Origin: Oscillospiraceae bacterium
GTDB lineage: Bacteria; Bacillota; Clostridia; Oscillospirales; Oscillospiraceae
Assembly (NCBI GenBank): GCA_902778285.1
Contig: CACYXC010000001.1
Coordinates: 32,107-96,106 of the forward strand
DNA: 64,000 nucleotides
Direction of reading: 5' to 3'
Shown here: in pieces, positions 41,286 to 50,412 of the stretch
Layout: every line of letters starts with the position of its first letter
How positions within the stretch are numbered: the stretch's first letter is position 1
Notes under the pieces: generated by a model
The model's database searches: none
The model's input: the letters and a program-made list of their open reading frames with translations, nothing else
Told to the model about the DNA's origin: nothing
Program-made: the position numbers and the translations under genes

Positions 41286-43616
41286 TCACTTCACCGTGAA
41301 GTCCACGGTCACGGGCGCGCAGCCCCCGGCCGTGACCGTCAGGCTCGCTTTCCCGTGCTTGCCGACGGTTTTCACATAGCAGCCGCACATACCGCCCTCG
41401 GCTGTGACCGTGTCCGGCCCGACGAGACTCAGCGCGCCGCGGAGTTTGAAGTTCACCGGAAGCTGGGCGTAGGGCGCGATATTGCCGTTTTCGTCCAGCA
41501 CGCGCACGCGGACGGCGGCCATGTCGTAGCTCTCGCCCTCGCGGAGCTGCCGCTGGCTTACACGGACCTCCAGATGCAGCGCCGTGCCCGGGCAGCAGAT
41601 GCGCGACACGACGCTCACGCCGTCCTTCACGCCCTCAAAACGCCAGACCGTGGCCTCGCCGCCCCAGTTGCCCACATATTTGCCGTAGAGCTCCGTACCC
41701 TGGGCAAAGCTCATGCCGTAGCGCGTCATGCAGTAGAGCATTTTGGCCCTGTCGGCGAGGGGCAGGTTGCTCATGCCGTGCTTGCCCGCGGAGATCAGCG
41801 CCTCCTTGAGCGGCTGCGCCTGCGCGTGCGGCATGCCCTCCTGCGTCTCGAGCAGGCACCCGATGGTGTCGTCGATCAGCACCGGGCCGTGCGGCAGCCC
41901 CCTCCAGCCCTTCGGCTCGAAGGAGGCCACAAAGCTGCCGTTTTTATAGAGGTCCACACGGTCGGCGTTGGTGAAGGCATAGATCTCGCCCACATTCCCT
42001 CCGGGGTAGTCGCCGATGTCCATGGGGCAGCCGAGCTCCAGCACCGGGCTCTCGTCGCCCTGGCTGGCATAGAGGGAGGCTGCCAGCTTGGGGTTGCGGA
42101 AGGCGTCCATCACGCCGTGATAGCAGACCTTGTCGCCGGAGCCGAAGTCCTTGTGGGTGGGGTAGTCGAACATGCACCAGCCGAAGCAGCCGGTGTGCTC
42201 CCCGTCGGCCATGGCCGCGTTGAGGACGCGCGCGTGCCGCAGCGCGTGCTCCTGCCGCTCCGACCAGGGGTCAAAGCTCTTGGTGGGGAACATGTGCCCG
42301 CTGTGCTCGGAGATGAGCAGGGCCTTCCCCATGTCGGGCGTGACCTTTTCCTTCGGGCGGCAGCCCGGGTTCTCCCCGGTGTGGGAGAAGTCGTTGAAGG
42401 CGTAGACGTCCTCCAGCAGGCTGCTCTTCTCCAGATAGCGCACGCCGGAGGTCGGGCGGCTGGGGTCCAGAAGCCGGCAGAGCTCGTTGGTGCGCGTGTA
42501 GAACTCGTCATAGTCCTGGCTCTCGTTGATGCGCACGCCCCACAGAACGACACTCGGGTGGCTGCGGTACTGCATCACCATCTCGCGCAGGTTCTCCAGC
42601 GCCTGATCCTGCCAGGCGCGGTCGCCCACATGCTGCCAGCCGGGGATCTCGGTGAAGGCCAGCAGGCCCAGCTCGTCGCAGGCGTCGATAAAGTGCTGGC
42701 TCTGGGGATAGTGGGAGGTGCGCACCGCGTTGCAGTGCAGCTCCTCCTTCAGGATGCGCGCGTCCTCCCACTGGAGGTGGGCCGGCGCCGCGTAGCCGAT
42801 ATAAGGGTAGCACTGATGGCGGTTGAGCCCGCGCAGGAAGCTCCTTTTGCCGTTGAGATAGAAGCCGTCGGCGCGAAACTCCACGCGGCGGAAGCCGATG
42901 CGCTTTTCCTGCGTGTCGAGGGCTTTCCCGTCCTCATCCAGCAGCTCCGCCCGCACGGTGTAGAGCATCGGGAACTCCGGGCTCCACTCCTTCGCGCCGG
43001 GCACGCGGATCGTAAAGCGCTGCTGTCCCGTCTGCCGGGCCAGGCATTTGTCCCCGTCCCAGACGCTCAGACGCACCTTGTGCTCGCGCCCGAAGAGCGT
43101 GAGCTCGGCCTCGAGCCTTCCCGGGCCGGGGGTGGTCACATAGAGGTCGGCAATATAGTCCTGCTCCCGCACGTCGAGCCAGACCTCGCGATAGAGCCCG
43201 CCGTAGGTCAGGTAGTCGATCACAAAACCGAAGGGCGGCACCGCGGGATTCTCCGTGCAGTCGAGACGGACGCAGATCGTATTGTCGCCGCCAAAGTTTA
43301 CATAATCCGTGATCTCCGCGCGGAAGGCCGTGTAGCCGCAGCGGTGCTCGGCGCATTTGACGCCGTTGACGAAGACCTCCGCGATGTGGGCCGCACCGTC
43401 AAACTGCAGGAAAAGCCGCTTGCCGCGCAGGCTCTCCGGAATGTCCAGCGCGCGGCGATAGCCGCAGACGCCCTCGTAGTTCTGCGGCGACGCGTAATGG
43501 AGCGGCGTCTCCCCCACCGAGTGGGGCAGGCGCACGGGAACGGTTTCCCCGCCGCCCGCAAGCAGTCCCTCGGACCAGCTCTCGGCAAACTCCCAGCCGC
43601 TGCACAGATTGATCAT
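41286..43616 (-). CDS. GH2 beta-galactosidase/beta-glucuronidase-type glycosidase
   Basis: 776 aa. Jelly-roll sugar-binding domain (~1-170), Ig-like domain (~170-270), TIM barrel (~270-560) with acid/base Glu in RINESQDYDE and nucleophile Glu in LLISEHSGHM, then C-terminal Ig-like domains (~600-776). No signal peptide is seen. ATG 43616 is used; GGAGG lies 8 nt upstream, inside a slightly longer frame. With the GH36 gene it forms an operon for intracellular cleavage of galactose- or glucuronide-containing oligosaccharides; no transporter or regulator gene adjoins it. Confidence 0.88.
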   Translation of the reverse strand: MINLCSGWEFAESWSEGLLAGGGETVPVRLPHSVGETPLHYASPQNYEGVCGYRRALDIPESLRGKRLFLQFDGAAHIAEVFVNGVKCAEHRCGYTAFRAEITDYVNFGGDNTICVRLDCTENPAVPPFGFVIDYLTYGGLYREVWLDVREQDYIADLYVTTPGPGRLEAELTLFGREHKVRLSVWDGDKCLARQTGQQRFTIRVPGAKEWSPEFPMLYTVRAELLDEDGKALDTQEKRIGFRRVEFRADGFYLNGKRSFLRGLNRHQCYPYIGYAAPAHLQWEDARILKEELHCNAVRTSHYPQSQHFIDACDELGLLAFTEIPGWQHVGDRAWQDQALENLREMVMQYRSHPSVVLWGVRINESQDYDEFYTRTNELCRLLDPSRPTSGVRYLEKSSLLEDVYAFNDFSHTGENPGCRPKEKVTPDMGKALLISEHSGHMFPTKSFDPWSERQEHALRHARVLNAAMADGEHTGCFGWCMFDYPTHKDFGSGDKVCYHGVMDAFRNPKLAASLYASQGDESPVLELGCPMDIGDYPGGNVGEIYAFTNADRVDLYKNGSFVASFEPKGWRGLPHGPVLIDDTIGCLLETQEGMPHAQAQPLKEALISAGKHGMSNLPLADRAKMLYCMTRYGMSFAQGTELYGKYVGNWGGEATVWRFEGVKDGVSVVSRICCPGTALHLEVRVSQRQLREGESYDMAAVRVRVLDENGNIAPYAQLPVNFKLRGALSLVGPDTVTAEGGMCGCYVKTVGKHGKASLTVTAGGCAPVTVDFTVK

Positions 43617-43750
43617 TCCTTGTTCCTCCGTCATATTTGCCTTAAGGCATATTGATATACAGTAATTTTACCATCGAAATGCCAAAGGCACAAGCGGGAA
43701 ATCCTCTTTTCCCGATCTTTTTCTTCCCAAGAAAAAATAGAGTCTCGCGG

Positions 43751-43780
43751 TTGACACCGCGCGGTGCTTTCGTGTATAAT
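43751..43780 (+). promoter_or_regulatory. promoter of the EF-G paralogue
   Basis: Consensus TTGACA (43751-43756) and TATAAT (43775-43780) with an 18-bp spacer, 77 nt before the start codon. Confidence 0.8.
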
Positions 43781-43857
43781 TGTTTGGACATGCTATAAGC
43801 ATCTTCTGGAAGCCTGGTCATTATCAGCGATTATTCTTGATAGAGAGGAAGCAACAC

Positions 43858-45870
43858 ATGGAAACCAAAAACATCCGCAACATCGCCCTCCTGGGCCACG
43901 GCAACAGCGGCAAGACCAGCCTGGCCGAGAGCATGCTCTTCGTCACCGGCGCGATCGACCGCATGGGCAAGGTCACGGACGGCAACACCGTCTGCGACTA
44001 CGACGCCGAAGAGACCAAGAGACAGATCACCATCTCCTCCTCCGTCGCTCCCGTGAGCTTCGCCGGCAGCAAGATCAACGTGCTCGACTGCCCCGGTTAC
44101 TTTGACTTCGTGGGCGAGGTGCTGTGCGCCCTGCGCGCGGTCGAGGCCGGCTTCATCCTGCTGACCGCGAAGGACGGCCTGTCCGTCGGCGCCGAGCGCA
44201 GCTGGAAATACCTCAAGGCCGCCAATCTCCCCACCGCCTTCGTCGTCTCCAAGGCCGACGAGGAGCACGGCGACTACTTCGCCGTGGTCGAGGCCCTGCG
44301 CGCCAAGTACGGCAGCATCGTGGCCCCCGTGACCATCCCCAGCTCCGACGGCAAGGGCGTCATCGACCTGGTGCACAACGTCTGCTACAGCTCCAACGGC
44401 GCCAAGACCGTCAAGGGCACCGTCCCCGCGGCCGACGCCGGCCATGTCGAGGACCTGCGCATGGAGCTGATGGAGACCGCCGCCGGCGCCACCGAGGAGC
44501 TCATGGAGAAGTTCTTTGAGACCATGGAGCTGGACGAGGCCGATATGGTCGCCGGCATCAAGGCCGGTATGAAGGAGCGCGGCGTCGTTCCCGTGTTCGC
44601 CAGCGCCGCCATGCTGAACGTCGGCACCGAGGCCCTGCTGCAGGGCATCGTGGACTACGTCCCCAGTCCCGACGAGATGGAGGGCATCGATCCCAACGGC
44701 CCCACCCTCGGCTTCGTGTTCAAGACCGTGTCCGACCAGTTCGGCAAGTACAGCTTCGTCAAGGTCATGAAGGGCAGCATCAGCTCCGACATGTCCCTGC
44801 GCAACGTCCGCGCCTCCAGCACCGATAAGCTGGGCCGTCTCTACACCGCCTGCGGCAAGAAGATGACCGAGACCAAGGACGCCTGCTGCGGCGACATCGT
44901 GGCCGTCGGCAAGATGGACTGGAAGACCGGCGATACCGTCTGCGACCCCAAGAACGAGGTCGAGCTGCCCGCCATCGAGATCCCCGAGCCCTGCTACTCC
45001 GTGGCCATCGCCCCGAAGACCAAGGGCCAGGACGACAAGGTCGCCACCGGCCTTGCCCGCCTCAACGAGGAGGACATCTCCTTCTCCCTGGTCAACAACG
45101 CCGAGACCCATCAGATGGTCATCTCCGGCGCCGGCGACATCCAGGTCGACGTGCTCTGTGCCAAGCTCAAGAGCCGCTTCGGCGTCGATACCGAGCTCAA
45201 GCCCGCCCGCGTGGCCTACCGCGAGAAGATCAAGGGCCGCGTCGAGGCCCACGGCCGCCACAAGAAGCAGTCCGGCGGTTCCGGCCAGTTCGGCGACGTC
45301 TGGGTCCGCTTCGAGCCCCAGGAGGAGAGCGACGATATGATCTTCGCGGAGGAAGTCTTCGGCGGCTCCGTCCCCAAGAACTTCTTCCCCTCCGTCGAAA
45401 AGGGCCTGCGCAACGCCGTGCAGAAGGGCGTGCTCGCCGGCTATCCCCTGGTCGGCCTGAAGGCCACCCTGTACGACGGCTCCTACCACCCCGTCGACTC
45501 CAACGATATGGCCTTCCAGACGGCCGCGAGACTTGCCTACCAGGACGGCATCCCCAAGGCCAAGCCCACCATCCTTGAGCCCATCGGCCTGCTGCAGGTC
45601 ACCATCCCCGACGCGAACCTCGGCGATATCATGAGCGATATCTCCTCCAAGCGCCGCGGCACCGTGCTCGGCATGAACGCCGAGGACGGCATGCAGACCG
45701 TCGAGGCCGAGGTCCCCATGGCTGAGATGGGTTCCTACACCATCGACCTGCGCTCCATGACCCAGGGCCGCGGTTCCTTCAGCCTGAAGTTCATCCGCTA
45801 CGAGGAAGCCCCCGGCAACGTGCAGCAGAAGGTCATCGAGGAAGCCAAGGCACTGGCCGAGCAGGAGTAA
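43858..45870 (+). CDS. elongation factor G-like GTPase (EF-G paralogue)
   Basis: 670 aa. EF-G-type translational GTPase with all five domains. G1 is GHGNSGKTSLAE and G3 is DCPGYFDF. G4 is SKADE rather than the usual NKxD, and the effector-loop region is divergent. This combination fits the EF-G-like paralogues common in Clostridia and Actinobacteria, whose exact role (ribosome recycling or stress) is not settled. Canonical fusA would normally sit with rpsL/rpsG, which are absent here. The start follows GAGAGGAA by 7 nt. The gene shows strong codon bias, suggesting high expression. Confidence 0.88.
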   Translation: METKNIRNIALLGHGNSGKTSLAESMLFVTGAIDRMGKVTDGNTVCDYDAEETKRQITISSSVAPVSFAGSKINVLDCPGYFDFVGEVLCALRAVEAGFILLTAKDGLSVGAERSWKYLKAANLPTAFVVSKADEEHGDYFAVVEALRAKYGSIVAPVTIPSSDGKGVIDLVHNVCYSSNGAKTVKGTVPAADAGHVEDLRMELMETAAGATEELMEKFFETMELDEADMVAGIKAGMKERGVVPVFASAAMLNVGTEALLQGIVDYVPSPDEMEGIDPNGPTLGFVFKTVSDQFGKYSFVKVMKGSISSDMSLRNVRASSTDKLGRLYTACGKKMTETKDACCGDIVAVGKMDWKTGDTVCDPKNEVELPAIEIPEPCYSVAIAPKTKGQDDKVATGLARLNEEDISFSLVNNAETHQMVISGAGDIQVDVLCAKLKSRFGVDTELKPARVAYREKIKGRVEAHGRHKKQSGGSGQFGDVWVRFEPQEESDDMIFAEEVFGGSVPKNFFPSVEKGLRNAVQKGVLAGYPLVGLKATLYDGSYHPVDSNDMAFQTAARLAYQDGIPKAKPTILEPIGLLQVTIPDANLGDIMSDISSKRRGTVLGMNAEDGMQTVEAEVPMAEMGSYTIDLRSMTQGRGSFSLKFIRYEEAPGNVQQKVIEEAKALAEQE

Positions 45871-45874
45871 CGTC

Positions 45875-45977
45875 AGAATAAATGTGCAAGGTCATGCGGC
45901 CGCGCCTGCGCGGCCGCATCGACCGTCACATTCATTCTTCCTTCTCGTGTCAAACCCGCTGCCGCTGGGCTTTGCCG
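45875..45977 (+). repeat. composite hairpin repeat, family A, copy 5
   Basis: Module 1 AGAATAAATGTG...CACATTCATTCT (45875-45938) encloses GGTCATGCGGCCGCG... TCGACCG; module 2 TCAAACCC...GGGCTTTG (45950-45974). It begins 4 nt after the EF-G-like stop codon. Confidence 0.8.
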
Positions 45978-46005
45978 CGAATTAAAGAGGAAGTTAGATT
46001 GTAAT

Positions 46006-46032
46006 AGCGACCCCCGGGTCGCTGTTTTTTTA
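46006..46032 (+). terminator. intrinsic terminator after the EF-G paralogue
   Basis: AGCGACCC / GGGTCGCT stem with a CC loop, followed by G and seven T. Confidence 0.85.
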
Positions 46033-46072
46033 GTTTTCAGTTTTCAGTTTTTAGATTTCAGTTGGTGATACG

Positions 46073-46927
46073 ATGAACGGAAAGTTATCCAACATCAAAA
46101 ATACCGCCTGGGCCATCGCGATCGTGGTGTCTCTGGTGCTGCTGCTCGTGGCGCTGGGCTTTGCCGCCTTCACCCGCCATCACGGGGAGCTGGAACGGCC
46201 CACCGTCCTGATGGGCGAGGCCGCCGAGAAACGCGACGCGGCGCTGGCCGAGAAAAAGGCTGCCGAGGAAAAGGCCGAGCAGGCGGCGGGCCCCGGCGAG
46301 GTCTACCTGCTCGGCGAGAGCGGGGACGCGGGCCAGGCCTATATCGACTCGCTGACCTTCCTGTGCGACAGCGCGCTGATCGGCCTGCGCGATTACGGCC
46401 TGCTGCGGGAGGGCACCGCCACCACCCAGGTCTGGGGCAGCAGCGCGGGCAACATCCCCGCCTCCCAGCTCGGAAGCTTCAAGATCCGCTTCCCGGGCGA
46501 CGGCTCGGAGATCAGCCCGACGGACGCCGCCATGATCGCCAAGCCCTCCATCCTCGTGATCTCCCTCGGGACCGACGGGCTCGCGGACAGCAGCGAGACG
46601 CAGTTCATCTCCGACTTTGAGGCGCTGATCCGCGGCGTGCAGGAGGCGAGCCCCTACACCACCGTCGTGGTCTGCACCATCACCTCCGTCACCATCAGCT
46701 ATTCCGGCAGCGACGGGCTGGAGTTCACGCTGGTCAACCGGGCAAACGAGTGGCTCGCGCGGATCTGCGCGGACACCGGTGCCTATCTGGTGGACGCCGC
46801 CTCCGCCGTCAGCGACAGCAACGGCTCCCTCCTCACGGAGTACGCCTCCGCCAACGGCAAGACGCTCAACTCCGCTGGCCTCAACCAGATCCTGATGTAT
46901 CTGCGCAACCACGCGCTGGCTTTCTGA
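46073..46927 (+). CDS. membrane-anchored SGNH-like protein with degenerate catalytic blocks
   Basis: 284 aa. N-terminal transmembrane helix (~12-33), a charged Ala/Lys/Glu linker (AEKKAAEEKAEQ), then an extracellular SGNH/GDSL-like domain (~75-284). The expected blocks are altered: block I reads LLGESGDAG instead of GDS, block III ISLGTDGL instead of GxND, and block V LNSAGLNQIL instead of DxxH. It is therefore probably not a classical esterase; a binding or modified-activity role is possible. The start follows GTGATACG; the ribosome binding site is weak. Confidence 0.6.
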   Translation: MNGKLSNIKNTAWAIAIVVSLVLLLVALGFAAFTRHHGELERPTVLMGEAAEKRDAALAEKKAAEEKAEQAAGPGEVYLLGESGDAGQAYIDSLTFLCDSALIGLRDYGLLREGTATTQVWGSSAGNIPASQLGSFKIRFPGDGSEISPTDAAMIAKPSILVISLGTDGLADSSETQFISDFEALIRGVQEASPYTTVVVCTITSVTISYSGSDGLEFTLVNRANEWLARICADTGAYLVDAASAVSDSNGSLLTEYASANGKTLNSAGLNQILMYLRNHALAF

Positions 46928-46963
46928 GCGGCCGCAAGGCCTGAAAACGCCGAACAGCACTGC

Positions 46964-47269
46964 CATTTTGAGGAACGAAGTGACGAAGAATCTCATATAC
47001 TGCTCAGATTACAGACTCTTTTGAGATCCTTCGCTTCGCTCAGAATGACAGAACAGTTTTTTGCCTACAGCTTGACAGGGGCTGCGCCAAAGGCGCAGCC
47101 CCTCAGGGTGTCGACAAAGTGTCGACACCCTGAGAATCAAAAATGAGAACTTTCGAAAAAGTTCTCATTTTTGAGAATATCAAACGCGAGAGGGAATACC
47201 CATGCGAGTCCGACTTGCTCTGTATGGGTTTGTCTACAGTCTGAGGGGCTGCGCCAAAGGCGCAGCCCC
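46964..47269. repeat. repeat cluster between convergent genes (families C and F plus twin hairpins)
   Basis: A family C pair (CATTTTGAGGAACGAAGTGA ... TTCGCTCAGAATGAC, 46964-47050) is followed by a GGGGCTGCGCC hairpin (47078-47102), a GGGTGTCGAC/GTCGACACCC hairpin (~47106-47132) and an AAAAATGAGAACTTT/AAAGTTCTCATTTTT hairpin (~47139-47175). A CGCGAGAGGGAATACCC block (family F) comes next, then a second identical GGGGCTGCGCC hairpin (47245-47269). The 46928-47291 gap has no gene; the hairpins can terminate both flanking genes. Confidence 0.8.
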
Positions 47270-47291
47270 TGTCTTTTCTGAAAACTGAAAA

Positions 47292-47702
47292 CTATTCCGC
47301 CGTATCCACGCTCTTGCCGTAGACCACGAAGCGCTGGAAGAGAAACTCGGTGACAAAGTTCAAAACCATGTTGATGCCCGTAACCAGATAGTCGTTCCAG
47401 CCCAGGTTTTCGGCCAGGTAGTTTCCGCCGACGGTGCTCAGCAGCGTGAAGACCGCGTAGTAGGCGGCCACCTTGAGCATGGCCACCGGCACGTTCGCCG
47501 CGGACTTGAAGGTGTATTTCCGGTTGAGCGTGAAGTTCCACAGCACGCTCAGCACCAGCGCGATCAGATAGCAGGGCCAGTAGCTCCAGCCGGAAAACTC
47601 CGTCAGCAGCGTGAAGCTGACGATCTCGATCAGCCCGGCCGATATCGAAAAGAGCGTGAATTTGACCGCCCGCCAGAATTCCTTTTTCCTGTTTGCGTCC
47701 AT
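47292..47702 (-). CDS. GtrA-family membrane protein
   Basis: 136 aa with four predicted transmembrane helices. GtrA-type proteins are thought to flip or escort polyprenyl-linked sugars in surface-glycan modification. Characteristic segments are KFTLFSISAGLIEIVSFTLL, CYLIALVLSVLWNFTLNRKYTFKS and NFVTEFLFQRFVVYG. ATG 47702 has GGGAG 8 nt upstream. Partner glycosyltransferases are not adjacent; the PMT-type enzyme at 8171 is distant. Confidence 0.9.
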   Translation of the reverse strand: MDANRKKEFWRAVKFTLFSISAGLIEIVSFTLLTEFSGWSYWPCYLIALVLSVLWNFTLNRKYTFKSAANVPVAMLKVAAYYAVFTLLSTVGGNYLAENLGWNDYLVTGINMVLNFVTEFLFQRFVVYGKSVDTAE

Positions 47703-47738
47703 GACAACACTCCCTGTATCGTTCTGCGGCTTTTTCGC

Positions 47739-47813
47739 GTCATTCTGAGGAGCGGAGCGACGAAGAATCTCGGAAGACGGCCGAGGAGATCCTTCGCTTC
47801 GCTCAGGATGACA
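47739..47813. repeat. family C inverted-repeat element
   Basis: GTCATTCTGAGGAGCGGAGC...GAATCTC (47739-47772) is mirrored by GAGATCCTTCGCTTCGCTCA...GATGAC (47786-47813). Translated it gives the well-known junk signature HSERSEES. It lies in the leader of the GtrA gene. Confidence 0.9.
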
Positions 47814-47883
47814 AGGGGCGTTTCCCCGCATCGTATGGATACAGGGAGTATACCGCGTTCCGGGGGAAAATACAACAAATATT

Positions 47884-49485
47884 TTAATTGGTTTCTTCCG
47901 GCCGGGTCAGGTGCATGTACTCGTCGTAGGTACAGAGGCGGTCGATCACGCCGTCCTCGGTGATCTCAATGATGCGGTTGGCCACGGTCTGGGTCAGCTG
48001 GTGGTCGTGGCAGGAGAAGAGGATGTTGTATTTGAAGGCCTCGAGGCCGTTATTGAGCGCGGCAATGGACTCCAGGTCCAGATGGTTGGTCGGCTGGTCG
48101 AGCAGCAGGAAATTCGCCCCGGAGAGCATCATGCGGCTGAGCATGCACCGCACCTTTTCGCCGCCGGAGAGGACCTTCGCGCTCTTGTAGACATCGTCGC
48201 CGCTGAAGAGCATGCGCCCCAGGAAGGTGCGCAGGTAGCTCTCCCGCTTGTCCTCGGAAAACTGCCGCATCCACTCGATGAGGTCTGCGTCAAAGCCGTC
48301 AAAGTAGCTGTTGTGGTCCTTGGGAAAGTAGCTGGGCGTGATGGACGCGCCCCACTTGACCGTGCCCTCGTCCGGCTCCTCCTCGCCCGTGAGGATCTTG
48401 TAGAGCATGGTGACGGCCAGCTCGTTTTTGCCGAGGATGGCGATCTTGTCCTCTTTGCCGACGATGAAGCTGACCTTGTTGAGGAGCTTCACGCCGTCCA
48501 CGGTCTTGGAGACCTCGGTGACGAACAGGCGGTCCTTGCCCGGCTCGCGCTCGGCCTTGAAGCCCACCCAGGGGTAGCGGCGGCTGGAGGCGGGCAGCTC
48601 CTCCACGGTGATCTTGTCGAGGAGTTTGCGGCGGGAGGTCGCCTGCCGGGACTTGGACTTGTTGGCGGAGAAGCGGGCGATGAAGGTCTGCAGCTCCTGA
48701 ATCTTCTGCTCGGCCTTCTTGTTCTGGTCGCGAATCAGCTTCTGGATCAGCTGGCTCGACTCGTACCAGAAATCGTAGTTGCCCACGTACATCTTGATCT
48801 TGCCGTAGTCGATGTCCACGATGTGGGTGCAGACATTGTTGAGGAAATAGCGGTCGTGGCTGACCACGAGGACCGTGCCCTCGTAGTCCATGAGAAAGTC
48901 CTCCAGCCACACGACGCTGGCCAGATCCAGGTTATTCGTCGGCTCGTCCAGCAGCAGCACGTCCGGGTGCCCGAAGAGCGCCTGCGCCAGCAGGACTTTC
49001 ACTTTGAGGCGCGGGTCGATATCCCGCATCAGGCTCTGGTGCAGGCCTACGTCCACGCCAAGACCCTGCAGGATGCGCCCGGCGTCGGACTCGGCCTCCC
49101 AGCCGCCCAGCTCGGAAAATTCCTCCTCCAGCTCGGCAGCATGCAGGCCGTCCTCGTCGGAGAAGTCCTCCTTCTCGTAGATACTCTCGCGCTCCTTCCC
49201 ACAGTCGTAGAGCCGCTGGTGGCCCATGATGACCGTGTCGAGCACCGCGCAGTCGTCGTAGAGGCTCTGGTTCTGCTTCAAAACCGACATGCGGCGCTTG
49301 GGGTCGAGGACGACGCTGCCGCCCGTCGGCTCCAGCTCGCCGGAGAGGATCTTGATGAAGGTGGACTTGCCGGCGCCGTTGGCGCCGATGATGCCGTAGC
49401 AGTTGCCGGCGGTGAACTGCAGATCGACCCGGCTGAAAAGCACCGAGGGTCCGAACTGCATGGACAGGTCGTTGACGGTAAGCAT
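47884..49485 (-). CDS. ABC-F family ATPase (YbiT-like) with one degenerate site
   Basis: 533 aa with two ABC domains and no membrane segment; ABC-F proteins act on ribosomes. Domain 1 has Walker A GANGAGKST and Walker B LLLDEPTNN but lacks the LSGG signature (DIDPRLKVKV instead). Domain 2 keeps LSGGEKVR but has a degenerate Walker A (LGKNELAVTM) and Walker B with Gln for Glu (LLLDQPTNH). Because composite site 1 pairs Walker A1 with signature 2, one site looks functional and the other inactive. The linker (~250-310) is short. No antibiotic-resistance function can be deduced. Confidence 0.88.
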   Translation of the reverse strand: MLTVNDLSMQFGPSVLFSRVDLQFTAGNCYGIIGANGAGKSTFIKILSGELEPTGGSVVLDPKRRMSVLKQNQSLYDDCAVLDTVIMGHQRLYDCGKERESIYEKEDFSDEDGLHAAELEEEFSELGGWEAESDAGRILQGLGVDVGLHQSLMRDIDPRLKVKVLLAQALFGHPDVLLLDEPTNNLDLASVVWLEDFLMDYEGTVLVVSHDRYFLNNVCTHIVDIDYGKIKMYVGNYDFWYESSQLIQKLIRDQNKKAEQKIQELQTFIARFSANKSKSRQATSRRKLLDKITVEELPASSRRYPWVGFKAEREPGKDRLFVTEVSKTVDGVKLLNKVSFIVGKEDKIAILGKNELAVTMLYKILTGEEEPDEGTVKWGASITPSYFPKDHNSYFDGFDADLIEWMRQFSEDKRESYLRTFLGRMLFSGDDVYKSAKVLSGGEKVRCMLSRMMLSGANFLLLDQPTNHLDLESIAALNNGLEAFKYNILFSCHDHQLTQTVANRIIEITEDGVIDRLCTYDEYMHLTRPEETN

Positions 49486-49536
49486 GGCGTATTCTCCCTT
49501 TTTCGGTTTACATAACTATAAAAATGCCGCTTCGGC

Positions 49537-50103
49537 TCAGCCTTTTTCGGCGGCGATCTTGGCGATCGTGTCCTCCCGGATCGCCTCGCGCAGGGCGCTC
49601 AGAGCGGGGGAGAAGCCCACCCGGTCGTCGCAGTAGCGCAGGTTCAGGCCGTACTCGTTCTCCGACCAGGTCGAGAGATCGGACTCGTTGTGCTGGATCA
49701 GCGCCTCCAGCCCGTCGAGGGCCTTGTAGATCCGGGCTTCGAGGCTCTGGCGCGCCTCCATCTCGGCATAGAGCGCCGCCATCTCCTCCGCATAGGGCGC
49801 GGGCAGGGAGGCGACCCAGCCGGACAGCAGCGAATCCTCCACGGCCCGATCCGCGTCCGTCTTGACGAAGGTGGGGATGTCCCCGGTGAAGGCCTCGCCC
49901 AGGTCGTGGATGAGGCACATGCGCATGACCTTGTCCATGTCCGCCTCCGGGAAATCGTCCCGCAGCCAGTAAGCCGTCAGCGCGAGGCGCCAACTGTGCT
50001 CCGCCACGCTCTCATGCCGCCCGCCGGAGGTATAGCAGTGCCGCGTCGCGTCCTTGAGCTTTTCGGCGACGTGCAGCGCGTCAAGCAGTGCCCTTGCTTC
50101 CAT
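49537..50103 (-). CDS. HD-domain hydrolase (YfbR-like)
   Basis: 188 aa. HD-superfamily metal phosphohydrolase with His in SVAEHSW (~36), the HD pair in CLIHDLGE (~64-65), and a distal Asp in YKALDGLEALIQHNE (~130). The arrangement matches YfbR/YGK1-type 5'-deoxynucleotidases, so dNMP dephosphorylation is likely but unproven. AAAGGAG lies ~8 nt before the ATG. It precedes the ABC-F gene on the same strand by 51 nt, possibly one operon. Confidence 0.85.
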   Translation of the reverse strand: MEARALLDALHVAEKLKDATRHCYTSGGRHESVAEHSWRLALTAYWLRDDFPEADMDKVMRMCLIHDLGEAFTGDIPTFVKTDADRAVEDSLLSGWVASLPAPYAEEMAALYAEMEARQSLEARIYKALDGLEALIQHNESDLSTWSENEYGLNLRYCDDRVGFSPALSALREAIREDTIAKIAAEKG

Positions 50104-50178
50104 GTAGTTGCTCCTTTCTGTGCTTGGATGAGAATAGGTGAAGTCACCGCGTAGGCGTTACGGGAATGAAGGTCCTTC

Positions 50179-50396
50179 GTAGCGCCGACCATAGGTCGGC
50201 GTGATGCCTGACGTCCGTGGACGCCGAGCGCTGCTCGGCGCTACGAAGTGGAGGATCGCCGATCGGTGATCGGTGCTACGGGTGGGGAATCGCCGATCGG
50301 TGATCGGCGGTGAGGAACGATTCTGCCGTAGCGCCGACCATTGGTCGGCGTGGTACAGGAATAAAGCTTTAGCGTAGCGCCGACCATTGGTCGGCG
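50179..50396. repeat. REP cluster downstream of the transposase gene
   Basis: Six short palindromes are seen: GCGCCGACCATAGGTCGGCG (50182-50201), GCCGAGCGCTGCTCGGCGC (50223-50241), two ATCGCCGATCGGTGATCGG-type (50254-50275, 50289-50308), and GCGCCGACCATTGGTCGGCG at 50331-50350 and 50377-50396. Most are preceded or followed by GTAG/CTAC, a REP-like head tetranucleotide. The 50104-50412 gap holds no gene besides these. Confidence 0.9.
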
Positions 50397-50412
50397 CAGA
50401 TCGATTACGACG

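Noticed and set aside
39750-43655. A 1301-codon open frame antisense to the two glycosidase genes
   Set aside because: It is a GC-codon shadow of two well-supported enzymes on the opposite strand, with no recognisable domain or ribosome binding site. Other long antisense frames were dismissed likewise.
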